From: Proteobacteria bacterium UBA4656 | GTDB lineage: Bacteria > Pseudomonadota > Gammaproteobacteria > Xanthomonadales > Ahniellaceae | NCBI GenBank assembly: GCA_002405525.1 | Contig: DHLY01000077.1 | Span: 50,498 to 59,023, forward strand | Reading direction: 5' to 3' | DNA: 8,526 nt | Shown here: positions 1-6,192 of the stretch, in pieces | Position numbering within the stretch: the stretch's first letter is position 1 | How the letters are laid out: each line of letters starts with the position of its first letter | The notes under the pieces: model-generated | Databases searched by the model: none | Seen by the model: only the letters and a program-made list of their open reading frames with translations | What the model was told of the DNA's origin: nothing | Translations under genes and position numbers: made by a program

Positions 1-305
1 AGGTTGTAGAACTGGAACACGAAACCGACGTGCTCGCGGCGGAACGCCGTCAGGCGGGCATCGTCGGCGTCGACCAGGTCTTCGCCGTGATACCAGACGC
101 GGCCGCCGGTGGGTGCATCCAGCCCGCCGAGGATGTTCAGCAGGGTGGACTTGCCGCTGCCGGAGGGTCCCAGCAGGACCACGAATTCACCCGCCCACAG
201 GTCGAGATCGACCCCGCGCAGGGCGTGCACTTCGACGTCCCCCATCCGATAGACCTTGGCCAGCCCGCGCGCACGGAAGACCAGGTTGGGCTGGACGTCA
301 TCCAC
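1..305 (-). CDS. ABC transporter ATP-binding protein, LolD/MacB type (partial, C-terminus outside window)
   Basis: This is the first 101 codons of an ABC ATPase that powers a membrane permease by ATP hydrolysis on the cytoplasmic face. The Walker A motif GPSGSGKST lies at residues 46-54 and the Q-loop (VFQFYNL) begins near residue 96, with Gln98. The Walker B, signature and H-loop motifs would lie beyond the left edge. The segments around 'LLNILGGLD' and '[10 protein letters not shown]' are typical of the MacB/LolD/FtsE-like group that pairs with FtsX-like permeases, in lipoprotein release or efflux of peptides or macrolides; the substrate cannot be told. The start is GTG. An in-frame TAG lies four codons upstream with no other start codon between, and the next ATG (residue 21) would remove the conserved first strand. 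I see no clear Shine-Dalgarno. It is divergent from the DUF3011 gene. The permease is probably the next gene to the left, which is inference. Confidence 0.93.
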   Translation of the reverse strand, partial: MDDVQPNLVFRARGLAKVYRMGDVEVHALRGVDLDLWAGEFVVLLGPSGSGKSTLLNILGGLDAPTGGRVWYHGEDLVDADDARLTAFRREHVGFVFQFYN

Positions 306-514
306 CGCAAAAGTCTATCAGGCGCTCACCCGCCGCCCGCGCCAGGATGCGCTCCCGCGCCACGGCGCATGCGCCGCCGTCGCGGCAGCGCAGCATCCAC
401 GCAGGTTCGCGCACCGATGCCGGCTGCGTGGGCGGCGGAGGCCTGCGCAGGCGCTTCCCATCCATGGCCCGCCGGTTTATCTTCTTCGATCGGGGACCCA
501 ACGGAGTCATTGTC
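306..514. other. Divergent intergenic region between the ABC ATPase and the DUF3011 gene
   Basis: These 209 bp must hold the start signals of both flanking genes. I could not pick a convincing -35/-10 pair on either strand. Two perfect palindromes are visible: CGGCGCATGCGCCG at 363-376 and GCCTGCGCAGGC at 441-452. At this GC content palindromes of such length are expected by chance about once per window, so I do not call them operators. Confidence 0.5.
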
Positions 515-1237
515 ATGCGCGTGTTCGTCCTGCTCGCCCTGCTGGGGGCGATCCTGCTGTCGCCGTCAACAGCGTCCGCGCAGTACGGCGGCAACGACGT
601 CATCCGCTGCGAATCGATCGACTTCCGTCGCCAGTTCTGCCCGGCCGACACCGATCGCGGCGTGCGCCTGGCGCGCCAGACCAGCCGCTCGGAGTGCATC
701 CGCGGCCGCACCTGGTGGCGCGACGCGCGCGGCATCGTGGTGACCGAGGGCTGCGGCGGGGAATTCGAGATCGGCTATCGCGACAGCGACTACCGCTGGC
801 CGCCGGCCACCGGCGGCGGCGGTTTCCACCGTCCCGACAGCGTGCGCTGCGAATCGCGCGACTACCGGCGCCGCTACTGCCCCGCCGACGTGGGCTGGGG
901 AACCGCCTACCTGTCGCGCCAGATCAGCGATACGCGCTGCGTCTTCGGCCGCAATTGGGGTTTCGACCGCCGCGGCGTCTGGGTCGAGGACGGCTGCGCC
1001 GGGGTGTTCGACATCAGCTACGCGGAGTCCGCCTGGCGTCCGGGAGGCGGCGGCGAATGGGTGCGCTGCGAGTCGCGCGACTACGAGCCGAATTACTGTT
1101 CGACCCGCCGCGGCGGTCGGGTCTATCTCGCCCGGCAGATCAGCCGCGCGGCCTGCGTCGAGGGCCGTACCTGGGGCCATGACCGTCGCGGCATCTGGGT
1201 CAGCAACGGTTGCGCTGCGGACTTCGAGGTCCGCTGA
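515..1237 (+). CDS. Secreted protein with three tandem DUF3011 (Cys-rich) modules
   Basis: A 240-residue exported protein of unknown function. Residues 1-22 form a Sec signal peptide (MR, hydrophobic stretch, then ASA before Gln23). The mature part is three repeats at about 29-88, 109-169 and 182-240. Each follows the pattern RCES-D-Y/F, YC, L-RQ-S, C-GR-W, DRRG-V, GC, F. The cysteines fall at 32/42/61/80, 112/122/142/161 and 185/195/214/233, so spacing is nearly invariant (10, 19-20, 19) and there are no others, which suggests two disulfides per module. Gly-rich linkers (about 99-103 and 177-180) separate them. This matches my knowledge of DUF3011, a domain of unknown function in proteobacteria. 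The ATG at 515 is chosen because it begins the signal peptide and has GGAG at 503-506, eight bases upstream; the frame stays open further upstream but is not gene-like there. Location is periplasmic or extracellular by inference. Confidence 0.88.
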   Translation: MRVFVLLALLGAILLSPSTASAQYGGNDVIRCESIDFRRQFCPADTDRGVRLARQTSRSECIRGRTWWRDARGIVVTEGCGGEFEIGYRDSDYRWPPATGGGGFHRPDSVRCESRDYRRRYCPADVGWGTAYLSRQISDTRCVFGRNWGFDRRGVWVEDGCAGVFDISYAESAWRPGGGGEWVRCESRDYEPNYCSTRRGGRVYLARQISRAACVEGRTWGHDRRGIWVSNGCAADFEVR

Positions 1238-1332
1238 GTCACCCGGGAAACGACAAGCCTCCCGCAGGCCTCCCCTGAGCAGCAGTGGAAGGGCAGAGTT
1301 TCAGGTACGCCGTGGATCGCCCGCGCGCGGCT

Positions 1333-1350
1333 CATGCACGCCAGTGCATG
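1333..1350. repeat. Inverted repeat, 7-bp arms, 4-nt loop
   Basis: CATGCAC and GTGCATG are separated by GCCA, giving a perfect stem in the 357-bp gap after the DUF3011 gene. It sits about 95 bp past that stop codon and has no T-tract. It is the first of three hairpins in this gap and could be part of a transcript leader or trailer. It could also be chance. Confidence 0.5.
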
Positions 1351-1366
1351 ATTCGCGGGAGCGGGA

Positions 1367-1393
1367 GCGAGTCCGGACCGGTGCCGGACTCGC
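1367..1393. repeat. Inverted repeat, 10-bp perfect stem, 7-nt loop
   Basis: GCGAGTCCGG and CCGGACTCGC flank the loop ACCGGTG. This is the strongest hairpin I found in the gap between the DUF3011 gene and the lipoprotein gene. A transcription terminator is possible, but no run of T follows (GACTGGAG), so intrinsic termination is weakly supported. Operator or RNA structural element are alternatives. Confidence 0.55.
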
Positions 1394-1594
1394 GACTGGA
1401 GAACCCACAGGATGCGGGCTCTTTCACAGGCGCTGAGCGGCTTCGCGAGAGGCTGGTCGTGGCCGCATCTCCCGGGGGTCGAGCCCCTCGACGCGCAGCC
1501 GGAACAATGCTCCACACCCCGCGTGCGGCCGGTCCGTCACCGTTCAGGCTCGGCGCGCCACGATCGAGCAGCGTCCTTTCTCTGGAGCGCGTCC

Positions 1595-2032
1595 ATGCAC
1601 CGTTTCGTCATCGCATCCATCCTCGCCCTCGGTCTCGCTGCCTGCGCCTCGTCCCCGCCCCCGCGCTACTACGCCGCCGACGGCGGTCCCCTACGTTGCG
1701 CCAACTGTGGCGTGGTCGAGCGCATCGAGCGCGTCTACGATGGTGAGTCCTACGCCTCCGGGGGCGGGGCCGTCCTCGGGGCGATCATCGGCGGCGTACT
1801 CGGCAACACGCTCGGCAAGGGCGACGGACGCAAGGCGGCGACCATCGCAGGCGCGGTGGCCGGCGGGGTGGTCGGCAACGAGGTGGAAAAAAACAACAAC
1901 GCCGGTCCTTACTACGAGATTTTCGTGGCGCTGGATGACGGCCGCCGCGTGGTGGTGCGGCAAAGCGAGCTCGGTCCCCTGCGGGACGGTGCCCGGGTGA
2001 TCGTGCGCGGTAGCCGGGTCGAGCGGATCTGA
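1595..2032 (+). CDS. Glycine-zipper outer-membrane lipoprotein (SlyB/Pcp-like)
   Basis: A 145-residue lipoprotein. The signal peptide ends in the lipobox LAAC with Cys17 as the lipidation site; the next residues are Ala-Ser, not Asp, which favours outer-membrane sorting. Residues 56-95 form a two-segment glycine zipper ([19 protein letters not shown], then [14 protein letters not shown]), the 'glycine zipper 2TM' arrangement of SlyB-like proteins. A C-terminal region (105-145) with alternating hydrophobic residues ending GSRVERI looks like a small beta domain. Known relatives affect envelope integrity, but this one's exact role is unknown. Cys35 and Cys38 form a CxxC before the zipper. The ATG is chosen for the signal peptide and for GGAG at 1584-1587, seven bases upstream; the frame is open further upstream but unlike protein there. 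It is co-oriented with the preceding Cys-rich protein gene but 357 bp away, so probably separately transcribed. Confidence 0.9.
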   Translation: MHRFVIASILALGLAACASSPPPRYYAADGGPLRCANCGVVERIERVYDGESYASGGGAVLGAIIGGVLGNTLGKGDGRKAATIAGAVAGGVVGNEVEKNNNAGPYYEIFVALDDGRRVVVRQSELGPLRDGARVIVRGSRVERI

Positions 2033-2178
2033 ACCACCGTTGATGCGGCGCGTTCGGCAGGGCGCTGCGACCCGCCCGATCGCGCCGCCGCGGCCGAACA
2101 CGGCCCGAGGTGTGGCAGTGCGCGCCGGGTGCGGCCGCCCCGCGCACCACTCGGGCGGCGCGTGGTGCCGGAGCGGCT

Positions 2179-2206
2179 TTGCGACGCCGCCAGTCGCGCG
2201 TATCCT
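2179..2206 (+). promoter_or_regulatory. Candidate sigma70-type promoter of yceH
   Basis: TTGCGA (2179-2184) and TATCCT (2201-2206) are 16 bp apart, each matching four of six consensus bases. Transcription would start near 2213, leaving a leader of only about 19 nt before the ATG at 2232, which fits the poor Shine-Dalgarno there. Assigned by eye only. Confidence 0.4.
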
Positions 2207-2231
2207 GCCGGCCCCGAACCGAGCCGCCGCC

Positions 2232-2864
2232 ATGACGGAGTCCGAACCCCTCGTCCCGCTCGACCCGGTGCAGGCTCGTGTGCTGGGCTGCCTGGTGGAA
2301 AAGGCCGCCATCACGCCGGATGCCTACCCGCTGACCGAACATGCGCTCGTTGCGGCCTGCAACCAGAAGACCAGCCGCGAGCCGGTGATGGACCTCGAGC
2401 CGGGCCTGGTCGGCCACGCCCTGCGCCAGCTCGAGGACCGCGGCCTGGTGCGGGTGGTCCACGGCGCGCGGGCCCTTCGCTACGAGCACCGTTTCGATCA
2501 GGCTTTCACCACCACGGTCCGGCAACGCGCCCTGCTCTGCCTGCTGGTGCTGCGGGGCCCGCAGACGGTCGGCGAGCTTCACGCCCGCAGCGACCGCCTC
2601 GCCGAATTCCCGTCGCCGGATGACGTGCGCGACACGCTGGATCGCCTGGTCGCACGTCAGCCTGCCCTGGCCCTGCGCCTGCCACGCGGCGCAGGCCAGC
2701 GTGAAGACCGCTACATGCATCTTCTGTGCGGTGAAGCCGCCGCCACCGAGGCTGCGGCCAACGGATCGGCGCCGGCACCCGCGCCGCGCGAAGCGCTTGC
2801 TGCCCGCATCGAGGCCCTGGAAGCCCGGGTCGCCGCACTGGAGGCGGCCCGCACGGGCACCTGA
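2232..2864 (+). CDS. yceH: YceH family protein (UPF0502, DUF480)
   Basis: A 210-residue cytoplasmic protein of a widespread proteobacterial family with no established function. The family signature is clear: '[31 protein letters not shown]' in pieces over residues 16-46, then [10 protein letters not shown] and [10 protein letters not shown]. Family structures are known to contain two tandem winged-helix domains, which would correspond here to about residues 10-85 and 95-165, so DNA or protein binding is plausible but unproven. An Ala/Pro linker follows, then a short heptad-like helix at about 186-205 ([18 protein letters not shown]). Length is close to that of the E. coli protein. The ATG is chosen because the family similarity begins just after it; no strong Shine-Dalgarno precedes it. 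It stands alone, 199 bp after the lipoprotein gene and 246 bp before the cyclase gene. Confidence 0.93.
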   Translation: MTESEPLVPLDPVQARVLGCLVEKAAITPDAYPLTEHALVAACNQKTSREPVMDLEPGLVGHALRQLEDRGLVRVVHGARALRYEHRFDQAFTTTVRQRALLCLLVLRGPQTVGELHARSDRLAEFPSPDDVRDTLDRLVARQPALALRLPRGAGQREDRYMHLLCGEAAATEAAANGSAPAPAPREALAARIEALEARVAALEAARTGT

Positions 2865-2932
2865 GCACCGGCCTGGCCTGGGGCGCACGCGGTCGCCCGC
2901 CTGCGGCGCGGATCGTCGGCCGCCCGAACCGG

Positions 2933-2960
2933 CAGCAGGGTATTGAGAAACACCCTGCTG
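2933..2960. repeat. Inverted repeat, 9-bp perfect stem, 10-nt AT-rich loop
   Basis: CAGCAGGGT and ACCCTGCTG flank the loop ATTGAGAAAC, about 70 bp after the yceH stop and 150 bp before the cyclase gene. No T-tract follows on either strand. It may be a terminator of yceH, an operator for the cyclase gene, or part of its leader. The AT-rich loop stands out from the local GC-rich background. Confidence 0.5.
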
Positions 2961-3099
2961 GGACGCGGCAAATCCCTGCGCCCCGCGCCCCGGCCCGCTT
3001 CTTGCTGAGGGTTTGCCGCTCCGCGACCGTATCGCTCGACCGCTCCCGGTGGGAGGCAGGGGCGAGCCGATACAGGTCCGGGAGGCGGTCTGTCGCCCC

Positions 3100-3105
3100 A
3101 GGTGG
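3100..3105 (+). promoter_or_regulatory. Ribosome-binding site that decides the cyclase start
   Basis: AGGTGG lies five bases before the ATG at 3111. It overlaps the alternative in-frame GTG at 3102, whose own nearest purine-rich tract (GGGAGG, 3079-3084) is too far away, about 17 bases. The ATG is therefore preferred. Confidence 0.6.
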
Positions 3106-3110
3106 ACTCC

Positions 3111-4451
3111 ATGCCGGTCGAACCGCAATCGCCAGCCCCTGTCCGCATCGCGCCGAACGAGATCGCGGTGCACGAACAGGCCTGGCTGGCTCTGGAACAG
3201 GCGTTGCGACGCCTCGTCGGGCACCTTTGCGTCGCCGCACGCGGGCAATCGGCCGAGCTGGACGACCAGCTCGGCCGGGTAGCCGCAGTCCTGCGCCGGC
3301 GGGCGCCCGCCCCGGACATCGAGGCCCTGCTCGGCGGCCTGCATCGCGCGATCTCGGCGCTCGACGACCCGGACGCGACGTTGCGTCCATGTGCCGGCCC
3401 AAGCAGTGCCTTCGGCCAGGCGGCAGCCTTCCTCACGCGCCTGCTGGACCGGCTGGCGCTGGAAACCCGGGCCGGTCCGCGGGTCGACGAACTCAAAGCC
3501 ATGCTGGCTGAAGCCACCAGCGACGTCGCGGTGGCCGAAGCGATCGAGCGGATGGCTGAACTGGTCAACGAGCAACTGCAGGCGCTGCAGCGGGATCGCG
3601 GCGAGGTGGAACGCACGCTTGCCCACGTCAACAGCCAGCTCGACGAGGTAGCGGCCTATCTGTTCGGCGAGGACAGCGATCGCGAGGCATCGCGGCAGTC
3701 GGGACAGCGGCTGGAAGGTGAGGTCGGCGAGGAACTGGCGCGCCTGGGCGAGAGCGTCCGCGCTGCGCAGGAGCTGGAGGCTTTGCGCCGCGACGTGGTG
3801 GCTCGCACCACGGCGATCCTCCACCATGTCGGCGAGTTCCGGTCGCGCGAAACCGAGCGGCTGTCCGAATACCGACAGCGCGCGAAGCGGATGCGGACCC
3901 GGATCGGCGAACTCGAGCGCGAGACCAAGGCCCTGCAGGACTCGCTGCGCCGCGAGCAGCGTCTTTCGACCACGGATGCACTGACCGGTATTCCGAACCG
4001 CCTTGCTTGGGACCAGCGCATCGCCCACGAGTACGCGCGTTGGAAGCGCTTCAGCAGGACGATGTGCCTCGTCGCCTGGGACATCGACCGCTTCAAGGCG
4101 ATCAACGACACCTACGGCCACGCAGCCGGCGACAAACTGCTATATGTCGTGGCGCAGCACCTTGCAAAGCACATCCGCGAGGTCGACTTCGTGGCCCGCT
4201 ACGGCGGCGAGGAATTCGCCATGCTGCTGCTCGGCACCGGTCCGGAGGACGCGCTGCGCGTTTGCAACACTCTTCGCGAACGGATCGCGCGCCTGAACTT
4301 CCACTACCGGCAGAAACCGATCCCGGTCACGGTGTCCTGCGGCATCGCCGTCTTCCAGGGCGACGACACGCCGGAAACCGTGTTCGAGCGCGCCGACGAG
4401 GCGATGTATCGCGCCAAGCGCCAGGGACGCAACCAGTGCATGATGGGGTGA
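3111..4451 (+). CDS. Diguanylate cyclase with long helical N-terminal region
   Basis: A 446-residue soluble GGDEF protein that should make cyclic di-GMP from two GTP. The catalytic domain spans about 285-446: DALTGIPNR at 289-297, metal-binding Asp324 in WDIDRFKAIND, YGHAAGD at 335-341, and active-site GGEEF at 365-369. The inhibitory I-site RxxD (Arg356, Asp359) lies five residues before it, so product feedback is expected. The C-terminus (EAMYRAKRQGRNQ) is complete. Residues 16-285 are nearly all helical, with no membrane segment and no PAS, GAF, REC or HAMP motif that I recognise. Residues 252-285 read as a coiled signalling helix entering the GGDEF domain, as in cyclases activated by dimerisation. 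The input signal is unknown. The start rests on AGGTGG at 3100-3105. The gene is monocistronic, 246 bp after yceH and convergent with the oxidoreductase gene. Confidence 0.95.
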   Translation: MPVEPQSPAPVRIAPNEIAVHEQAWLALEQALRRLVGHLCVAARGQSAELDDQLGRVAAVLRRRAPAPDIEALLGGLHRAISALDDPDATLRPCAGPSSAFGQAAAFLTRLLDRLALETRAGPRVDELKAMLAEATSDVAVAEAIERMAELVNEQLQALQRDRGEVERTLAHVNSQLDEVAAYLFGEDSDREASRQSGQRLEGEVGEELARLGESVRAAQELEALRRDVVARTTAILHHVGEFRSRETERLSEYRQRAKRMRTRIGELERETKALQDSLRREQRLSTTDALTGIPNRLAWDQRIAHEYARWKRFSRTMCLVAWDIDRFKAINDTYGHAAGDKLLYVVAQHLAKHIREVDFVARYGGEEFAMLLLGTGPEDALRVCNTLRERIARLNFHYRQKPIPVTVSCGIAVFQGDDTPETVFERADEAMYRAKRQGRNQCMMG

Positions 4452-4460
4452 CTCGGCAGG

Positions 4461-4485
4461 GTGCCGCCGGACACCGTGGCGGTGC
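4461..4485. terminator. Possible terminator hairpin between convergent genes
   Basis: GTGCCGCC (4461-4468) can pair with GGCGGTGC (4478-4485) across a 9-nt loop, with two G-T wobbles in the RNA. It lies 10 bp after the cyclase stop and 55 bp from the end of the convergent oxidoreductase gene. There is no T-tract, so it is a weak candidate. Confidence 0.25.
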
Positions 4486-4539
4486 GTGGCATCGACGGCC
4501 CCGCGGATCGATCGAATCACCGATTGGGCGGGCGGGCCG

Positions 4540-5877
4540 TCAGGGCGGCGCTTGTCGCTTGCGCGCTCGCCGCCGCCGCACCGCAGATGCCAACTCATCG
4601 ATCAGGTACCAGCCGATGGCGCGCGACAGGCGGGCGCGCAGGTCGGGCTGCAGCCCGTCCGCGAGGCGCGCGATATTGCGGTAATACCAGCCCTGCGCTC
4701 CGAGCACATTGGCCACGCGCAACGGCAAGAAGCGACTGCCCGGTGACCGCCAGCCGCGTTCGGCCAATCGCAGCTGGCGATCGAACGGCAGCGCCAGCGC
4801 CGCAGTGCCCGACAGCAATCGGGTCGGCAGGTCCGGCTCCGTCACGAGCGGGCGGCCGAGGCCCACCGCGTCGCAGGCACCATCGGCCAGGGCTGCGTCC
4901 ATTGCCGCGAGGGAGCGAAAACCGCCGGTGAGCAGTAGCGGCATTGCGGCGACAGGACGAATCGCATCGGCATACTCGATGAAGTAGGCCTCCCGCACGC
5001 GGGTGCTGGCGCGTACCGGCTCCGCGCTATCGGCGACGCCCTCGTAGCCGAGCAGGCGCGGCTGCTCGTAGGTTCCGCCGCTGATCTCGAGCAGGTCGAT
5101 CGATTCGGCGTTCAGCAACCGGACCACCTCGAGGCAATCGGCATGGCTGAAGCCGCCCTTGCGGAAGTCATCCGAGTTCAGTTTCACCGCCACCGGAAAG
5201 TCGGCCCCGACCGCACGCCGCGACGCACGCACCGCCTCGACGAGAAAACGCGCGCGGCTGCCGACCGCGCCGCCCCACGCGTCATCGCGCCGGTTGGTGA
5301 CCGGCGACAGGAAGGCGCTGAGCAGGTAACCGTGTGCGGCGTGGACCTGCACGCCGGTGAACCCGCAATCGCGCGCAATTGCGGCGGCGGTACCGAAACG
5401 GCCGATGAAGGCGCGGATCTCGGCATCGGTGAGCGCGCGCGGCCGGGCGTAGTTGCCGAGCAGTTCGAGCCCTACCGCAGAGGGTCCGACGGTACGGGTC
5501 GTGACATAACGCGGGCTTTGTCGTCCGGCGTGAGAAAGCTGCATCCACAGGTGCGCACCGCCGCCGGTGCCCGCGCTCGCCCAGCGCGCCAGCCGCGCGC
5601 GCGCGTCGGCGTCGGTGGTGCGCGGATCGGTGGCATCGATCGCCACGTTGCCGGGCCGCTCGAGCACCTCGCGATCGATCATCACGTTGCCGGTGATCGA
5701 AAGCCCGATCCCACCGTCGCGCCAGCGCCGGTACAGCGTCGCATGCCGAGCGGTGGCGCGCTGCCACGGGTCGGCGACACCCTCGGTCATCGCCGACTTG
5801 CAGAGGCGGTTGACCAGCACGGCCCCGCAGGGAAGTCGCAGCCGCGTGCCGATGTGCGGTGGATCAGTCGTCTGCAT
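4540..5877 (-). CDS. NADH:flavin oxidoreductase, Old Yellow Enzyme family
   Basis: A 445-residue single-domain FMN TIM-barrel enzyme that should pass hydride from NAD(P)H through FMN to an activated C=C (enone or related electrophile). Visible family motifs are NRLCKSAMTEG at 23-33, where Thr31 sits at the OYE1 Thr37 position; WMQLSHAGRQ; the substrate-binding pair His179/His182 in VHAAHGYLLSAFLSPVTNRRDD; VKLNSDDFRKGGF; LLLTGGFRS; and DAVGLGRPL. It lacks the second FAD/FeS domain of 2,4-dienoyl-CoA reductases. Its C-terminus extends past the barrel by some 60-80 residues, ending in a very basic tail (RRRRARKRQ). The ATG at 5877 is chosen for AAGGAAA seven or so bases upstream and because similarity begins there; the frame remains open to 6159 but that part is composition-driven. 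It faces the cyclase gene tail to tail and follows the NmrA-like gene by 315 bp. The physiological substrate is unknown. Confidence 0.93.
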   Translation of the reverse strand: MQTTDPPHIGTRLRLPCGAVLVNRLCKSAMTEGVADPWQRATARHATLYRRWRDGGIGLSITGNVMIDREVLERPGNVAIDATDPRTTDADARARLARWASAGTGGGAHLWMQLSHAGRQSPRYVTTRTVGPSAVGLELLGNYARPRALTDAEIRAFIGRFGTAAAIARDCGFTGVQVHAAHGYLLSAFLSPVTNRRDDAWGGAVGSRARFLVEAVRASRRAVGADFPVAVKLNSDDFRKGGFSHADCLEVVRLLNAESIDLLEISGGTYEQPRLLGYEGVADSAEPVRASTRVREAYFIEYADAIRPVAAMPLLLTGGFRSLAAMDAALADGACDAVGLGRPLVTEPDLPTRLLSGTAALALPFDRQLRLAERGWRSPGSRFLPLRVANVLGAQGWYYRNIARLADGLQPDLRARLSRAIGWYLIDELASAVRRRRARKRQAPP

Positions 5878-6192
5878 GACGCTTTCCTTTACGGTCGCCA
5901 GGCCGCGTCGCTGCTCCCCGCGCAGGGTACACCGAGGGCTGCCTGGCGAGGCCGGTGTTCCGCGGCGACATTTGCATCGCACCGCGCCGCACGGAGCGGC
6001 AGCCGGAACCCGTGGCGACCACCGCTCAGTACGCAGCGGGTCCGCGCGCTCCGTCCACGGCGGCGGGCGCGACCCAGCCGCCGTGCCCGTGGGCAGGCCT
6101 GCGCAGCGGCACCGCATGGACCGGCGCGAACCCGGCGAGGCTGCGAAGGACGGCGTCACTTCAGCGCGCCACCGGCCCGCCGGCGACCCGCC
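5878..6192. other. 315-bp intergenic region upstream of the oxidoreductase
   Basis: No gene is supported here. On the minus strand a weak -10-like TACCCT lies at 5929-5924, about 45 bases before the start codon, without a good -35 partner. There is no clear terminator for the NmrA-like gene that ends at 6193. The palindrome GCAGGCCTGC (6093-6102) is short enough to be chance. Confidence 0.4.
5883..5889 (-). promoter_or_regulatory. Ribosome-binding site that decides the oxidoreductase start
   Basis: On the minus strand AAGGAAA lies just before the ATG at 5877, with its GGA core seven bases away. It is the only good purine-rich tract near a start codon here, so it argues against the longer in-frame starts back to 6159. 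Confidence 0.6.

Larger units (their letters stand above)
1238..1594. other. Long intergenic region with three hairpins
   Basis: These 357 bp carry no convincing gene: open frames crossing it lack a ribosome-binding site and any recognisable protein sequence. It holds the inverted repeats at 1333-1350 and 1367-1393 and a third, GTCGAG-CCC-CTCGAC, at 1478-1492. The segment around 1475-1490 superficially recalls a tRNA T-arm, but no acceptor stem or CCA end is present. No clear promoter for the lipoprotein gene was found, although one must lie here or further upstream. Confidence 0.5.

Noticed and set aside
113..514. N-terminal extension of the DUF3011 protein
   Set aside because: It would overlap the divergent ABC ATPase gene and bury the signal peptide inside the protein.
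1430..1510. Possible tRNA or tRNA fragment suggested by GGGGGTCGAGCCCC
   Set aside because: No acceptor stem, anticodon arm or CCA end could be fitted around it.
3010..3050. Promoter-like TTGCCG and TATCGC before the cyclase gene
   Set aside because: The spacing is only about 11 bp, too short for a sigma70 promoter, and no alternative -35 fits.
1785..4121. A 778-codon open frame on the minus strand spanning the lipoprotein gene, yceH and most of the cyclase gene
   Set aside because: It is antisense to three well-supported genes, has no recognisable domain, and is rich in Arg, Pro, Gly and Ala as expected of out-of-frame GC-rich DNA. Stop codons are rare in such DNA, which explains the length.
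5878..6159. N-terminal extension of the oxidoreductase by 94 residues
   Set aside because: The residues are low-complexity Arg/Pro/Ala without homology to the family, and the good Shine-Dalgarno sits before the ATG at 5877.
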